64,000 nucleotides of DNA from Nakamurella sp. A5-74 (lineage in GTDB: Bacteria; Actinomycetota; Actinomycetes; Mycobacteriales; Nakamurellaceae). Positions 20,346 to 27,748 of this stretch are shown piece after piece. Location: the NCBI RefSeq assembly GCF_040438885.1, contig NZ_CP159218.1:1-64000 (forward strand), read 5' to 3'. Numbering within the stretch: position 1 is the stretch's first letter; every line of letters starts with the position of its first letter. The translations under genes were made by a program, and so were the position numbers. The notes beneath the pieces are model-generated. The model made no database searches and was not told the DNA's origin. It worked only from the letters and a program-made list of their open reading frames with translations.

Positions 20346-20782
20346 GCACCACCGAATCGTCCGCCGGGGTAGCCCGCGGCAAGCAACCCCCGCGGCGCAC
20401 CAAGCCCGCCAAGCGGCCGCCGCGGTTGGCCTCACTGCAGCTCAAGCGGATCGACGCCTGGACCGTGCTGAAGGTCAGCCTGATCGTCGCGATCGTGCTG
20501 TTCTTCGTCTGGATGATCGCCGTCGGCATCATCTACCTGGTGCTCGGTGGGATGAACGTCTGGACGCAGGTCAACGAGACGTTCAAGACGCTCACCTCGT
20601 CCGAGACCACCGCCTCGCTGGGCGACCTGATCACCCCGGCCCGGGTGTTCAGCATCGCGGCGGTGATCGGTGCGATCAACATCGTGCTGCTGACGGCCCT
20701 GTCGACCATCGGCGCGTTCGTCTACAACGCCGCCGCCGGCATGGCCGGCGGTGTCGAGCTCACTCTCGGCGAGCGCGACTGA
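20342..20782 (+). CDS. DUF3566 membrane protein
   Basis: The 146-residue product has a basic, Pro-rich cytoplasmic N-terminus and two strong transmembrane segments (about 42-68 and 101-128). These are separated by a polar loop, and the C-terminus contains [15 protein letters not shown]. This is the DUF3566 family, found directly after gyrA in most Actinobacteria, function unknown (the mycobacterial homologue is known as CwsA-adjacent region). The GTG start overlaps the gyrA stop (GTGA), so it is translationally coupled. In most relatives tRNA-Ile follows at once; here about 6.5 kb of other genes intervene. Confidence 0.88.
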   Translation: MSTTESSAGVARGKQPPRRTKPAKRPPRLASLQLKRIDAWTVLKVSLIVAIVLFFVWMIAVGIIYLVLGGMNVWTQVNETFKTLTSSETTASLGDLITPARVFSIAAVIGAINIVLLTALSTIGAFVYNAAAGMAGGVELTLGERD

Positions 20783-20859
20783 TCTTCACGCACGCCGAAC
20801 CCACGGTGCTCGAGCGGGCGGCCGACCCACGGTGCTCGAGCGGGGCCGGACCCACGGTG

Positions 20860-21160
20860 GTCCCCTTCGACTCCTTCGTCGCTCAGGGCAGGGAGCGAGC
20901 GAGGAACGAGCGCGACGAGACCCTGTCAGATCATCGACCGGCTCCCACGGGATCTCGACTCGTTCCTCGCTCGATCACCGACTGGCTCGGAAACCTCGGT
21001 GGTCGAGCAGCGAGGAACGAGCGTGTCGAGACCCTGTCAGATCATCGACCGGCTCCCACGGGATCTCGACTCGTTCCTCGCTCGATCACCGACTGGCTCG
21101 GAAACCTCGGTGGTCGAGCAGCGAGGAACGAGCGTGTCGAGACCCTGTCAGATCATCGAC
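20860..21160. repeat. 111-bp tandem repeat overlapping the 3' end of the AraC-type gene
   Basis: CGAGGAACGAGCG begins at 20900, 21011 and 21122, an exact 111-bp period. The first two units differ only around the CGA/TGT after that word, and the third is truncated after TCAGATCATCGAC. Each unit contains oppositely oriented arms of the dispersed repeat (GGGATCTCGACTCGTTCCTC and GGTGGTCGAGCAGCGAGGAA). The TCAGATCATCGAC segment is the complement of the last codons and stop of the AraC-type gene at 21148, so the array seems to have copied that gene end. Together with flanking diverged copies it fills the 365-bp gap after the DUF3566 gene; I see no gene in it. Confidence 0.9.
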
Positions 21161-22095
21161 GCGGCCTCATCGCGCACCTGCTCGCGGTAGTACCGCGGAC
21201 TCACCCCGAATTCCTTCTTGAACGCGGCGCTCAAGCTGAACGGGGTGCGGTAGCCAACGCGGCCGGCAATGGCTGCCAGCGTCAGATCCCCCTCGCCGAG
21301 CAGCTCCGCAGCGAGGCCCAACCGCCACCGGCTCAGGTACGCCATCGGCGGCGAGCCGATCCGGTCGGTGAAGCGGGCCGCCAGGCTCGCGCGTGAGCAG
21401 CGGGCGAGGCCGGCGAGCTCGGCCACCGACCATGGATGCTCCGGCGCGCTGTGCATCGCACTGATCACCGTCTTCAGCACCGGGTCCCGGCTGCCGTTCA
21501 GCCAGGTGGCGCGCTGGGCATCGGCGGAGCCGTGCCACTGCCGGAGCGTCGTGACAAGCAGCAGGTCCAGCAGCCGGTCGAGCACCACTGCCTGCGCAAC
21601 GTCGTCCCGGTCGATCTCCGCCACCAACAGTTCGACGATCCGAGTGTCGGCCACCCGTACCAGGATGACCGGCGGCAGCGCATCGGTGAGCAGCGCGCCG
21701 GCGGCACTTCCGAACGGATAGCTGCCCACCACCATCACGTCGCGGCCGTGCGGGTCGTTGCCCCAGGTCCGCAGTGCGGAGTGCGAGCCCGCCAGGTCGT
21801 GCCCGCCGGGCCCCGAGCAGTGCCCCCCCGGGCCGATCACCACCGACGGTTCCTGCATCGCCGTGTGCGCGACGACGTAGGGCTCGGCCGTGTTGATCAC
21901 CGCAACGGAGCCGGCCGGCAGGGCGAGCGGTGGCCGGCCCGGTAGGCGCAGGACCCCGGTCCCGGAAGTCATCGCCACCACGGTCAACGGCGCCCGGTCC
22001 TCGATGCTCATCGACCAGGGCGGCTGCATCGTGACCCGCAGCAGGAACGCCTGTCGGGCGCGGCCACGGTCCAGGAACTGACCCAACGGATCCAC
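21148..22095 (-). CDS. AraC-family transcriptional regulator with N-terminal cupin
   Basis: The 315-residue product has an N-terminal ligand-sensing domain of the cupin_6 type (starting VDPLGQFLDRGRARQAFLLR, the family's usual DPLsxxL opening). Its C-terminal domain is an AraC double helix-turn-helix (WSVAELAGLARCSRASLAARF and LTLAAIAGRVGYRTPFSLSAAF, ending FGVSPRYYREQ). I chose GTG 22095 because it gives the conserved N-terminus; longer in-frame starts would run into the divergent gene. It is divergent from a DUF1772 gene, which it may control. Its last codons lie inside the 111-bp repeat. Confidence 0.85.
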   Translation of the reverse strand: MDPLGQFLDRGRARQAFLLRVTMQPPWSMSIEDRAPLTVVAMTSGTGVLRLPGRPPLALPAGSVAVINTAEPYVVAHTAMQEPSVVIGPGGHCSGPGGHDLAGSHSALRTWGNDPHGRDVMVVGSYPFGSAAGALLTDALPPVILVRVADTRIVELLVAEIDRDDVAQAVVLDRLLDLLLVTTLRQWHGSADAQRATWLNGSRDPVLKTVISAMHSAPEHPWSVAELAGLARCSRASLAARFTDRIGSPPMAYLSRWRLGLAAELLGEGDLTLAAIAGRVGYRTPFSLSAAFKKEFGVSPRYYREQVRDEAASMI

Positions 22096-22219
22096 GACGC
22101 AGACGGTACGCCTGGACGATCGCGTATGCAGCTCAGCGCGTGCACCATTCCGGTCTGTCTCCTGCTGCGGTTGGCTGAGCGGGAGAACGCCGGCGAACAC
22201 CGATCCCAGGAGTGACGAC

Positions 22220-22717
22220 ATGATGCGACTGACCACCCCACTGATGACAGCCGGTGGTCTCACTTCTCTGGTGACGGCACTGGTCTACCTGCACTTCTCC
22301 CGATCCGTCATGCCGAGGTTGGCGAAACTTCCTGCAGCCCAGGGGATCGCTCGGATGCAGGAGTTCAACAGGACCGCGGTGAAGCCGCCGTTCATGGTCG
22401 CCTTCTTCGGCGCCGCAGTGGTCGGGATCTGGTTTGCAATGGCCCGGTTGCGGGGCAACCGGACCCTCGCCGACACGCTGGCGGCCGGCGGCGGGCTGGC
22501 GTACCTGGCGGGATTCGCGCTGACCATCGCCTTCCATGTGCCCCGCAACGAGGCGCTGGCGGCACTCGATCCGAGTGGCCCGCTCTCCGCCGAGGTCTGG
22601 CAGACGTACTTGCGGGAATGGACGGGCGGGAACACGGTCCGCGCGGTGTTCTCGACGCTGGCGGTGGCTGCCTTCACCGCAGGCATCCTGGCCCGTCAGC
22701 TCTCCGACGATCCCTGA
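22220..22717 (+). CDS. DUF1772 (anthrone-oxygenase-like) membrane protein
   Basis: The 165-residue product has four predicted transmembrane helices and the conserved LVYLHFSRSVMPRL and FHVPRNEALAAL segments of DUF1772. Fungal relatives include anthrone oxygenases; bacterial members have no fixed role. AGGAG precedes the ATG at 22220. It is divergent from the AraC-type gene, a common pairing for this family. Confidence 0.75.
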   Translation: MMRLTTPLMTAGGLTSLVTALVYLHFSRSVMPRLAKLPAAQGIARMQEFNRTAVKPPFMVAFFGAAVVGIWFAMARLRGNRTLADTLAAGGGLAYLAGFALTIAFHVPRNEALAALDPSGPLSAEVWQTYLREWTGGNTVRAVFSTLAVAAFTAGILARQLSDDP

Positions 22718-22746
22718 ACGAGTGCGCTCGGTACCGCATACTGGGC

Positions 22747-23250
22747 ATGCCGGCGGACTCTCCCTCGGCCGACGGGGGCCAGTTGGAACTGCAGGTCAGA
22801 CCATGCACCGTGGCCGATGTCGCGGTGATGCGTGGGGTGCAGCCGGCCGGCGCCGATCTGGCCGGAAGGTTCTTCGAGGCACAGCAGGCGGGTGGGGTCG
22901 TCTACCTGATCGCCTGGGACGGCGACGAACCCCTGGGTGACGGAGTGCTGGTGACGGGCGCCGGTGGTGTGGTGCCGGAGCTCAAGAACCTGAACGTGCG
23001 AGCGGCGCACCGCTCCCGTGGTGTTGGCAGCGCGCTCGTCCGGGCGGCCGAGGAGCTGTGTCGGGCGCAGGGCGCCGACCGGATGCAGGTGGGTGTCGGC
23101 CTCGACAATCCACGCGCCAGGGCACTGTACGAGCGCCTCGGGTACGTCGGCACCGGGGAGCAGGACACCGTGACTTACCAGTACGTGGACGACGACGGGC
23201 ACCAGCGCACGGCCACCGAGACCTCGGAGCAGCTGTGCCGCCGGCTCTGA
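22747..23250 (+). CDS. GNAT-family N-acetyltransferase
   Basis: The 167-residue product is a single GNAT domain. The acetyl-CoA-binding motif A is AAHRSRGVGSALVRAAEEL (R/Q-x-x-G-x-G/A type), followed by GADRMQVGVGLDNPRARALYERLGYVG, the usual motif B region. The acceptor substrate is unknown. The start at ATG 22747 gives the family's normal N-terminus but lacks a good ribosome-binding site. It is separated from the DUF1772 gene by 29 bp and may be co-transcribed. Confidence 0.82.
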   Translation: MPADSPSADGGQLELQVRPCTVADVAVMRGVQPAGADLAGRFFEAQQAGGVVYLIAWDGDEPLGDGVLVTGAGGVVPELKNLNVRAAHRSRGVGSALVRAAEELCRAQGADRMQVGVGLDNPRARALYERLGYVGTGEQDTVTYQYVDDDGHQRTATETSEQLCRRL

Positions 23251-23281
23251 GCCATCAGCCGCGGCGCTCGGTGGTGCGCAC

Positions 23282-23731
23282 TCAGACCAGGCAGAACTCG
23301 TTGCCCTCCGGGTCGGCCATCACGATGTGGTCGAGATGGCCACGGTTGCTCCCACGCCGCAGTTCCGAAGCACCGGCTGCAACCAGTTCGACGGCCCTCG
23401 CCTCGATCCGCTCGGACCTCAGTCGGGGTGGTTGGGCGCGACCACCGGAGACCTTGAGATCCAGGTGCCAGCGGTTCTTGACCGTCTTGCCCTCCGGCAC
23501 CTTGAGGAATCCGACCTGGGGAAGGACACCGCTCGGATCCTGGATCGCGGCGCCGTCGTTCCACTCCTGCTCGGGCACCTCGCAGTGCTCGAACCATTGT
23601 TCCCAGGACTCGAACCCCGACGGCGGATCCGCCGGCCGGTAGTCCAGCGCCAAAGCCCAGAACGTGGCGAGCAGCGCCGGGTCCGCACAGTCGACCGTCA
23701 CAGCCCACAGCCCTGGTTCTCGGTCGGTCAT
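23282..23731 (-). CDS. VOC-family (glyoxalase-like) protein
   Basis: The 149-residue product has the two-half VOC fold: AVTVDCADPALLATFWALALDY opens, and HLDLKVSGG and GHLDHIVMADPEGNEFCLV close it. It belongs to a large actinobacterial subgroup without assigned function. It is convergent with the GNAT gene and divergent from the flavoprotein gene. Confidence 0.8.
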   Translation of the reverse strand: MTDREPGLWAVTVDCADPALLATFWALALDYRPADPPSGFESWEQWFEHCEVPEQEWNDGAAIQDPSGVLPQVGFLKVPEGKTVKNRWHLDLKVSGGRAQPPRLRSERIEARAVELVAAGASELRRGSNRGHLDHIVMADPEGNEFCLV

Positions 23732-23796
23732 GCGGCAAGCGTCGCACTCACCACCGACAGAGCATGACCGGTTGCTCCGTCGGGTATCGGAGGCTC

Positions 23797-24990
23797 ATGA
23801 CTGGATCGTCGACGAGCACCTCTCCCACGTCCCTGCTGATCATCGGCAGTGGCCCGGCCGGAAACGCGGCGGCGAAGGCCTATCGGGAGGGCGGCGGCGC
23901 GGGCACCGTGCGGATCGTCACCGATGAGCACCATCCGCCGTACGACCGTCCGCCGCTGTCGAAGGAGTATCTGCGGGGCGAGAGTGCGGAGAGCGATCTG
24001 CCGCTGGAGGACGAGGGGTTCTACGACCAGCACGACATCGAGTTGGTGCTCGGCGCCGAGGTGGTTGCGCTGGACACCGCCCAGCGGGCGGTGCGACTCG
24101 TCGACGGGCGCCGCATCGGCTACGAGAGCTTGCTGCTGGCCACAGGTTCCTGGTCGAAGGTGCCCGGGATCGACGGCGCCGACCATGCCGACGTGGTGCT
24201 GCTGCGCTCCTGGGACGAGGGCGTGACGCTGCGGCACCGTGCCGAGGACGCCAGATCCGCGATCGTCGTCGGGTCCGGCTTCATCGGCTGTGAAGCGGCG
24301 GTCTCGCTGGCGCGCCGTGGTCTCGCCGTCACGATGGTGACCTCGGAGAGCCGGCCGCAGGCGAAGCGGCTGGGACCTGACGTCGCCGAGCGCATCGCAC
24401 GTTGGCTGTCCCAGGACGACGTCACCCTGATCGGCGATGCGCGAATCGCGTCGATCGAGGACGGTCGGGTGGTGGTGCTCGAGAACGGTGACCGTCACGA
24501 GGCAGATCTGGTGGTGCTGGCCACCGGTGCGAGTCCGCGTACCGATCCGTTCACCGGCGCCGGGTTGGCGATGACCGGCGGCCGGATCTCCGTCGACGAG
24601 CACCTGCGCACCTCGGATCCGCATGTCTTCGCCGCCGGCGACATCGCCTGGGCGCACCATCCGAAGGCCGGCCGGTCGCTGGCCGTCGAGCACTGGGGAG
24701 ACGCGGAGGCGATGGGCGCCGTCGTCGGAACCGTGGTGGCCGGCGGTGAGGCTGCCTGGGAGGACGTGCCCGGCTTCTTCACCGGTATCGGCGATCGCTG
24801 GTTGATGTACGCCGCCTGGGGTGACGGATACGACGTCGTGCGATTCGAGGGCGGCGACCCGACGCAGGACTCACCATTCACCGCCTGGTATCTGCAGGAC
24901 GGGGTGGTCGTCGGTGTGCTGGCCTACAACAGTGACGATGACTACGAGCGCGGCAAGCAGTTGATCGCAGAAGGCGCCGGCCTCGACTGA
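23797..24990 (+). CDS. NAD(P)/FAD-dependent ferredoxin-reductase-like oxidoreductase
   Basis: The 397-residue product has the FAD-binding GxGxxG motif IIGSGPAGNAAAKAY, the YDRPPLSKEYL motif, the NAD-binding IVVGSGFIGCEAAVSLARRG, and VFAAGDIAWAHHP near the C-terminal FAD site. This matches the rubredoxin/ferredoxin reductase (AIFM3-like) group. The C-terminal domain (EDVPGFFTGIGDRWLMYAAWG) is the reductase dimerisation fold. The likely role is electron transfer from NAD(P)H to a ferredoxin, with no partner gene nearby. ATG 23797 follows GGAGG closely and gives a start without the non-homologous leader. Confidence 0.85.
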   Translation: MTGSSTSTSPTSLLIIGSGPAGNAAAKAYREGGGAGTVRIVTDEHHPPYDRPPLSKEYLRGESAESDLPLEDEGFYDQHDIELVLGAEVVALDTAQRAVRLVDGRRIGYESLLLATGSWSKVPGIDGADHADVVLLRSWDEGVTLRHRAEDARSAIVVGSGFIGCEAAVSLARRGLAVTMVTSESRPQAKRLGPDVAERIARWLSQDDVTLIGDARIASIEDGRVVVLENGDRHEADLVVLATGASPRTDPFTGAGLAMTGGRISVDEHLRTSDPHVFAAGDIAWAHHPKAGRSLAVEHWGDAEAMGAVVGTVVAGGEAAWEDVPGFFTGIGDRWLMYAAWGDGYDVVRFEGGDPTQDSPFTAWYLQDGVVVGVLAYNSDDDYERGKQLIAEGAGLD

Positions 24991-25007
24991 CCCACTGGAC
25001 CCCCGAA

Positions 25008-25066
25008 TCCCCCCGGTGATCGAGCGAGGGAGGAACGACCGAGTCGAGATCCCGATCCGTCATCGA
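25008..25066. repeat. Dispersed palindromic repeat, single diverged copy
   Basis: CCGGTGATCGAGCGAGGGAG through GTCGAGATCCCGATCC is a diverged copy of the family seen at 3865 and 20900, in the gap between the flavoprotein gene and the DUF1801 gene. Confidence 0.7.
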
Positions 25067-25097
25067 CCGGCCCGTCGCAACGTCCTACCCTCGATCC

Positions 25098-25451
25098 ATG
25101 CCACCAGACGCCGGTGTCGAGCAGTACCTGGCCACCTTCGACGGTGACGTGCGCGAGCGGCTCGAGCGGATGCGCACGTTGATCACCGAGGAAGCGCCCG
25201 ATGCGGCCGAGTCGCCCGCCTACGGACTGATCGGCTACAAGCTCGACGGCAAGCCGCTCGTGTACGTCGGTGGGTTCGCCAGGCACGTCGGCTTCTACGC
25301 CACCCCGAACGGGCACGAGGCGTTCGCCGCCGAGTTCTCGAAGTTCAAGCAGGGCAAGGGTTCTGTGCAGTTTCCGCACACTTCCGAGCTACCGGAGGAC
25401 CTGGTGCGTCGGGTGGTGCGATTCCGCGCTGCGGGAATCTGCGGCGGCTGA
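25098..25451 (+). CDS. DUF1801 (YdhG-like) protein
   Basis: The 117-residue product matches DUF1801: a helical N-terminus (VRERLERMRTLI), then YGLIGYKLDGKPLVYVGGFARHVGFYATP, then the conserved KGSVQFPHTSELPEDLVRRVVRFR. It is a small soluble protein of the frataxin-like fold clan; the biochemical function is unknown. Confidence 0.82.
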   Translation: MPPDAGVEQYLATFDGDVRERLERMRTLITEEAPDAAESPAYGLIGYKLDGKPLVYVGGFARHVGFYATPNGHEAFAAEFSKFKQGKGSVQFPHTSELPEDLVRRVVRFRAAGICGG

Positions 25452-25460
25452 GCGAGCCGC

Positions 25461-25526
25461 GTTCGCTCACGTCCGGGTCGGATGCTCACGTTCGATCATG
25501 AACATCCGACCGCAGCGTGAGCAAAC
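25461..25526. terminator. Long imperfect inverted repeat, probable terminator
   Basis: GTTCGCTCACG...GGTCGGATG (from 25461) pairs with CATCCGACC...GCGTGAGCAAAC (to 25526). It lies between the convergent DUF1801 and NAD(P)-binding protein genes, fitting a bidirectional terminator without a T-run. The inner part also holds GCTCACGTTCGATC/GAACAT. Confidence 0.6.
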
Positions 25527-25541
25527 GGCATCCCGGGCGGG

Positions 25542-26402
25542 TCAGACCGCCGCGCGCAGGGTGTCGATGAGCGGCGTGGTGGGGCGGCCGATGAGAGTGC
25601 TCAGGTCGTTGCCGGAGCCGGCCAGCTCCCCGGCGGCGACGGCCTGGTCCACGCCGATGACGAAGCCGGCCGTACCCGCGTCGAGTCCGGCGCCGGCGAG
25701 GATCTCGCTCTGCTGTTCGGGGGTGACCTGGTTGACGGTGATGGGCTGGCCGAGCACCTCGGTGAGGGCCGCTGCCCGATCTGCGGTGCTCCAGGCGACA
25801 TCACCGGCGAGTCGGTAGAGCGGCTTCGGCGCGTCAGAGGTGAGGACTGCGGCTGCCGCTTCTGCGTAGTCGCGGCGGGACGCGGAGGCCACCGCGCCGT
25901 CGCCGGCGCTGCTGAGGACGCCGCCGGACTGCGCCGCGGTCTGCAGCTCCCCCAGGTAGTTCTCGTTGTACCAACCGTTCCGCAGGAGCACGTGGTCTAC
26001 GCCGCTGGCCGCGAGGTACTCCTCGGTGCCGGCATGTTCCGGGGAGACGGGGTTGATCGAGGTGCGCAGCGGCTCGGCCGGGCTGTCGACGCTCGTGTAG
26101 GCGACCAGCGCGACACCGGCCTTCTTGGCTGCGTCGATCACGGCGGTGTGCTGCGTAACCCGCTTGCCGAACTCGTTTCCGGAGATCAGCAGCAGTCGGT
26201 CGACACCTGCAAGGGCACTCGCGTCCGGTGCGTCGTAGTCGAAAGCCCTGACGGCGACGCCCTTCTCGGCGAGCGGAGCGGCCTTGGCGGTGTTGCGGGC
26301 CAGGGCGACGATGTCGCCGGCGGCGACGCCGCGGTCGAGCAGCGCTTCGACGACGTGGGTACCCAGGGCTCCGGTGGCTCCGGTGACGGCAATGGTGCTC
26401 AT
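25542..26402 (-). CDS. NAD(P)H-binding quinone-oxidoreductase-like protein (QorB/NmrA family)
   Basis: The 286-residue product is an atypical short-chain dehydrogenase. The Rossmann motif VTGATGALGTHVVEALLDRG is N-terminal, but it lacks the classic YxxxK catalytic pair. It has the QorB-like pattern LLLISGNEFGKRVTQHTAVIDAAKKAGV and LLRNGWYNENYLGEL. Homologues are NAD(P)H:quinone oxidoreductases or NmrA-like redox sensors. It is divergent from an Rrf2-family regulator with a strong palindrome between them, so it is probably that regulator's target. Confidence 0.85.
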   Translation of the reverse strand: MSTIAVTGATGALGTHVVEALLDRGVAAGDIVALARNTAKAAPLAEKGVAVRAFDYDAPDASALAGVDRLLLISGNEFGKRVTQHTAVIDAAKKAGVALVAYTSVDSPAEPLRTSINPVSPEHAGTEEYLAASGVDHVLLRNGWYNENYLGELQTAAQSGGVLSSAGDGAVASASRRDYAEAAAAVLTSDAPKPLYRLAGDVAWSTADRAAALTEVLGQPITVNQVTPEQQSEILAGAGLDAGTAGFVIGVDQAVAAGELAGSGNDLSTLIGRPTTPLIDTLRAAV

Positions 26403-26463
26403 GGCTGATTTCCTCTCGGTGGACGATCTCGTGCGGTAGGTCCGGCGCGGATCTGATCAAGCA

Positions 26464-26499
26464 TCGTTCTGATGACAGTTCATACTGTAGTCAGAACGA
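26464..26499. promoter_or_regulatory. 36-bp near-perfect operator palindrome
   Basis: TCGTTCTGA-TG-ACAGT-TCAT-ACTGT-AG-TCAGAACGA has 14 of 16 arm positions symmetric. It lies in the intergenic space between the divergent QorB-like and Rrf2-type genes, starting about 62 bp before the former's start codon and ending 23 bp before the latter's. A second overlapping repeat pairs CATACTGTA (26481) with TACGGTATG (26501). Likely the Rrf2 regulator's binding site. Confidence 0.75.
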
Positions 26500-26522
26500 T
26501 TACGGTATGGCAAGATGGGGTC

Positions 26523-26963
26523 ATGCCCAGCCCCACCAACACCCAGTTCGCGGTCGCGGTGCACGTGCTCACCTACCTCGCGGGAACGGCCGCGGCCGGT
26601 GAGCACCGATCCGTCAGCTCGGACGAGTTCGCCGCCAGTACGAACGTCACCCCGGTGCACGTGCGCCGGGTGCTGGGTCCGTTGCGCGAGGCCGGCCTCG
26701 TCATTTCGAAGCCCGGCCAGGGGGGCGGCTGGGTGCTCGGGGCGGATCCCGCGAGCATCAGTGTCGTGCAGGTGTGGGATCTGGTCCGCGGCGACGAACC
26801 GGTGCTCGGTCTGCACGGTCCGAACCCGGACTGCCCGGTCGGCCGCGGGGTGCAGGCGGTCCTCGAGGATCTCGACAGGGCCGTCGCCGCCCGGGTCCGC
26901 GCAGAGCTGGCCGGCATCAGCATCGCCGACCTCCTTCAGCGAACCCTGGTCGACCACTCCTGA
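26523..26963 (+). CDS. Rrf2-family transcriptional regulator (YwnA-like)
   Basis: The 146-residue product has an N-terminal winged helix (TNTQFAVAVHVLTYLAG; SSDEFAASTNVTPVHVRRVLGPLREAGLV; GQGGGWVLG wing). It has a single Cys (PDCPVG), not the three-Cys Fe-S cluster motif of IscR/NsrR. It therefore resembles the YwnA branch that senses redox-active or quinone-like compounds by thiol chemistry. ATG 26523 is chosen because it gives the family N-terminus and leaves the palindrome intact upstream. Confidence 0.85.
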   Translation: MPSPTNTQFAVAVHVLTYLAGTAAAGEHRSVSSDEFAASTNVTPVHVRRVLGPLREAGLVISKPGQGGGWVLGADPASISVVQVWDLVRGDEPVLGLHGPNPDCPVGRGVQAVLEDLDRAVAARVRAELAGISIADLLQRTLVDHS

Positions 26964-26996
26964 CCAACCCGGTCCGAACCCTGGGTGGCGCTCCGT

Positions 26997-27160
26997 TCCG
27001 GTGGTCGAGCGACGAAGGAGTCGAGACCCGGCCCTTCGGGGACCGAGCAAGCGAGGTACGAGCGCGACGAGATCCCATGAGACGCACGGCCGGGTCTCGT
27101 CACGCTCGTCCGTCACTGCTTCCTGTCCTGAGCGACGAAGGAGACGAACGGGACCACCGC
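26997..27160. repeat. Dispersed palindromic repeats before tRNA-Ile
   Basis: GTGGTCGAGCGACGAAGGAG then TCGAGACC begins at about 27001, followed by diverged arms CGAGCAAGCGAGGTACGAGC and CTGAGCGACGAAGGAGACGA. This is the inverse orientation of the array at 3865. The rest of the interval to 27258 shows no gene. Confidence 0.75.
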
Positions 27161-27258
27161 ACGTCGTCGCAGATCAACCGGTTGGGACCATCGCTGCGGG
27201 TGCGGTAGCCTTGGACCTCGCGGCGCTGACTCACGTCGGTGCCGCGCTCGGTTGTTCC

Positions 27259-27332
27259 GGGCCTGTAGCTCAGGCGGTTAGAGCGCTTCCCTGATAAGGA
27301 AGAGGTCGGAGGTTCAAGTCCTCCCAGGCCCA
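27259..27332 (+). tRNA. tRNA-Ile (GAU)
   Basis: A 74-nt cloverleaf: acceptor GGGCCTG pairs with CAGGCCC (27325-27331), the D-arm is GCTCAGGCGGTTAGAGC, the anticodon stem-loop TCCCTGATAAGGA carries GAT, and the T-loop GTTCAAGTC sits in stem GGAGG/CCTCC. The 3' CCA is not encoded. In many Actinobacteria it follows gyrA and DUF3566 directly. Confidence 0.97.
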
Positions 27333-27390
27333 CTGGTCACGACTCCTGTCGGCGAGACTCGCCGGCAGGAAGAGGAAAGGTGACGTTGCG

Positions 27391-27525
27391 ATGAAGAAGC
27401 TTCTTGTTCTGGCCGCCCTCGGCGGTGGTGTCTACTCCCTGCTCACGAAGCGGAAGAAGCAGGCAGCCGCAGAGGCCAAGCTCTGGGACGAGGCCACCGG
27501 CCGCACCGCACCTGCTCCGAAGTAG
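27391..27525 (+). CDS. DLW-39 family small protein
   Basis: This 44-residue protein reads MKKLLVLAALGGGVYSLLTK, then a Lys/Ala-rich stretch, then KLWDEATG and a short Pro-containing tail. It has one short hydrophobic N-terminal segment, which could be a membrane anchor, and a charged tail. It belongs to the DLW-39 family of tiny actinobacterial proteins found between tRNA-Ile and tRNA-Ala near the origin; function unknown. AGAGGAAAGG lies upstream of the ATG. Confidence 0.88.
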   Translation: MKKLLVLAALGGGVYSLLTKRKKQAAAEAKLWDEATGRTAPAPK

Positions 27526-27553
27526 CCACCCCACCGGGAGGATTCCCGGTCCA

Positions 27554-27626
27554 GGGGACGTAGCTCAATTGGCAGAGCACCGCCTTTGCAAGGCGGGGGT
27601 TGGGAGTTCGATTCTCCTCGTCTCCA
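27554..27626 (+). tRNA. tRNA-Ala (UGC)
   Basis: A 73-nt cloverleaf: acceptor GGGGACG pairs with CGTCTCC (one G-U), the D-arm is GCTCAATTGGCAGAGC, the anticodon loop TTTGCAA carries TGC, and the T-loop is GTTCGATTC. CCA is not encoded. A perfect hairpin follows three bases later. Confidence 0.97.
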
Positions 27627-27628
27627 CA

Positions 27629-27673
27629 ACGCCTGAGGGGCCCGACATGCTGTTGGTCGGGCCCCTCAGGCGT
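27629..27673 (+). terminator. 18-bp perfect-stem terminator after tRNA-Ala
   Basis: ACGCCTGAGGGGCCCGAC (27629-27646) pairs without mismatch with GTCGGGCCCCTCAGGCGT (27656-27673) around the loop ATGCTGTTG. It ends the tRNA-Ala transcription unit. There is no T-tract. Confidence 0.85.
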
Positions 27674-27748
27674 TGATCGGACTGGGTATCGGGACCCTCG
27701 GGCGCCCCGCTGCCGGCGCCCTTGTGCGTCTGTCGAGGCGCCCGCCAC

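Noticed and set aside
20860-21160. Possible CRISPR or integron attC array
   Set aside because: Units of 111 bp are near-identical along their full length, with no spacer variability, integrase or cassettes.
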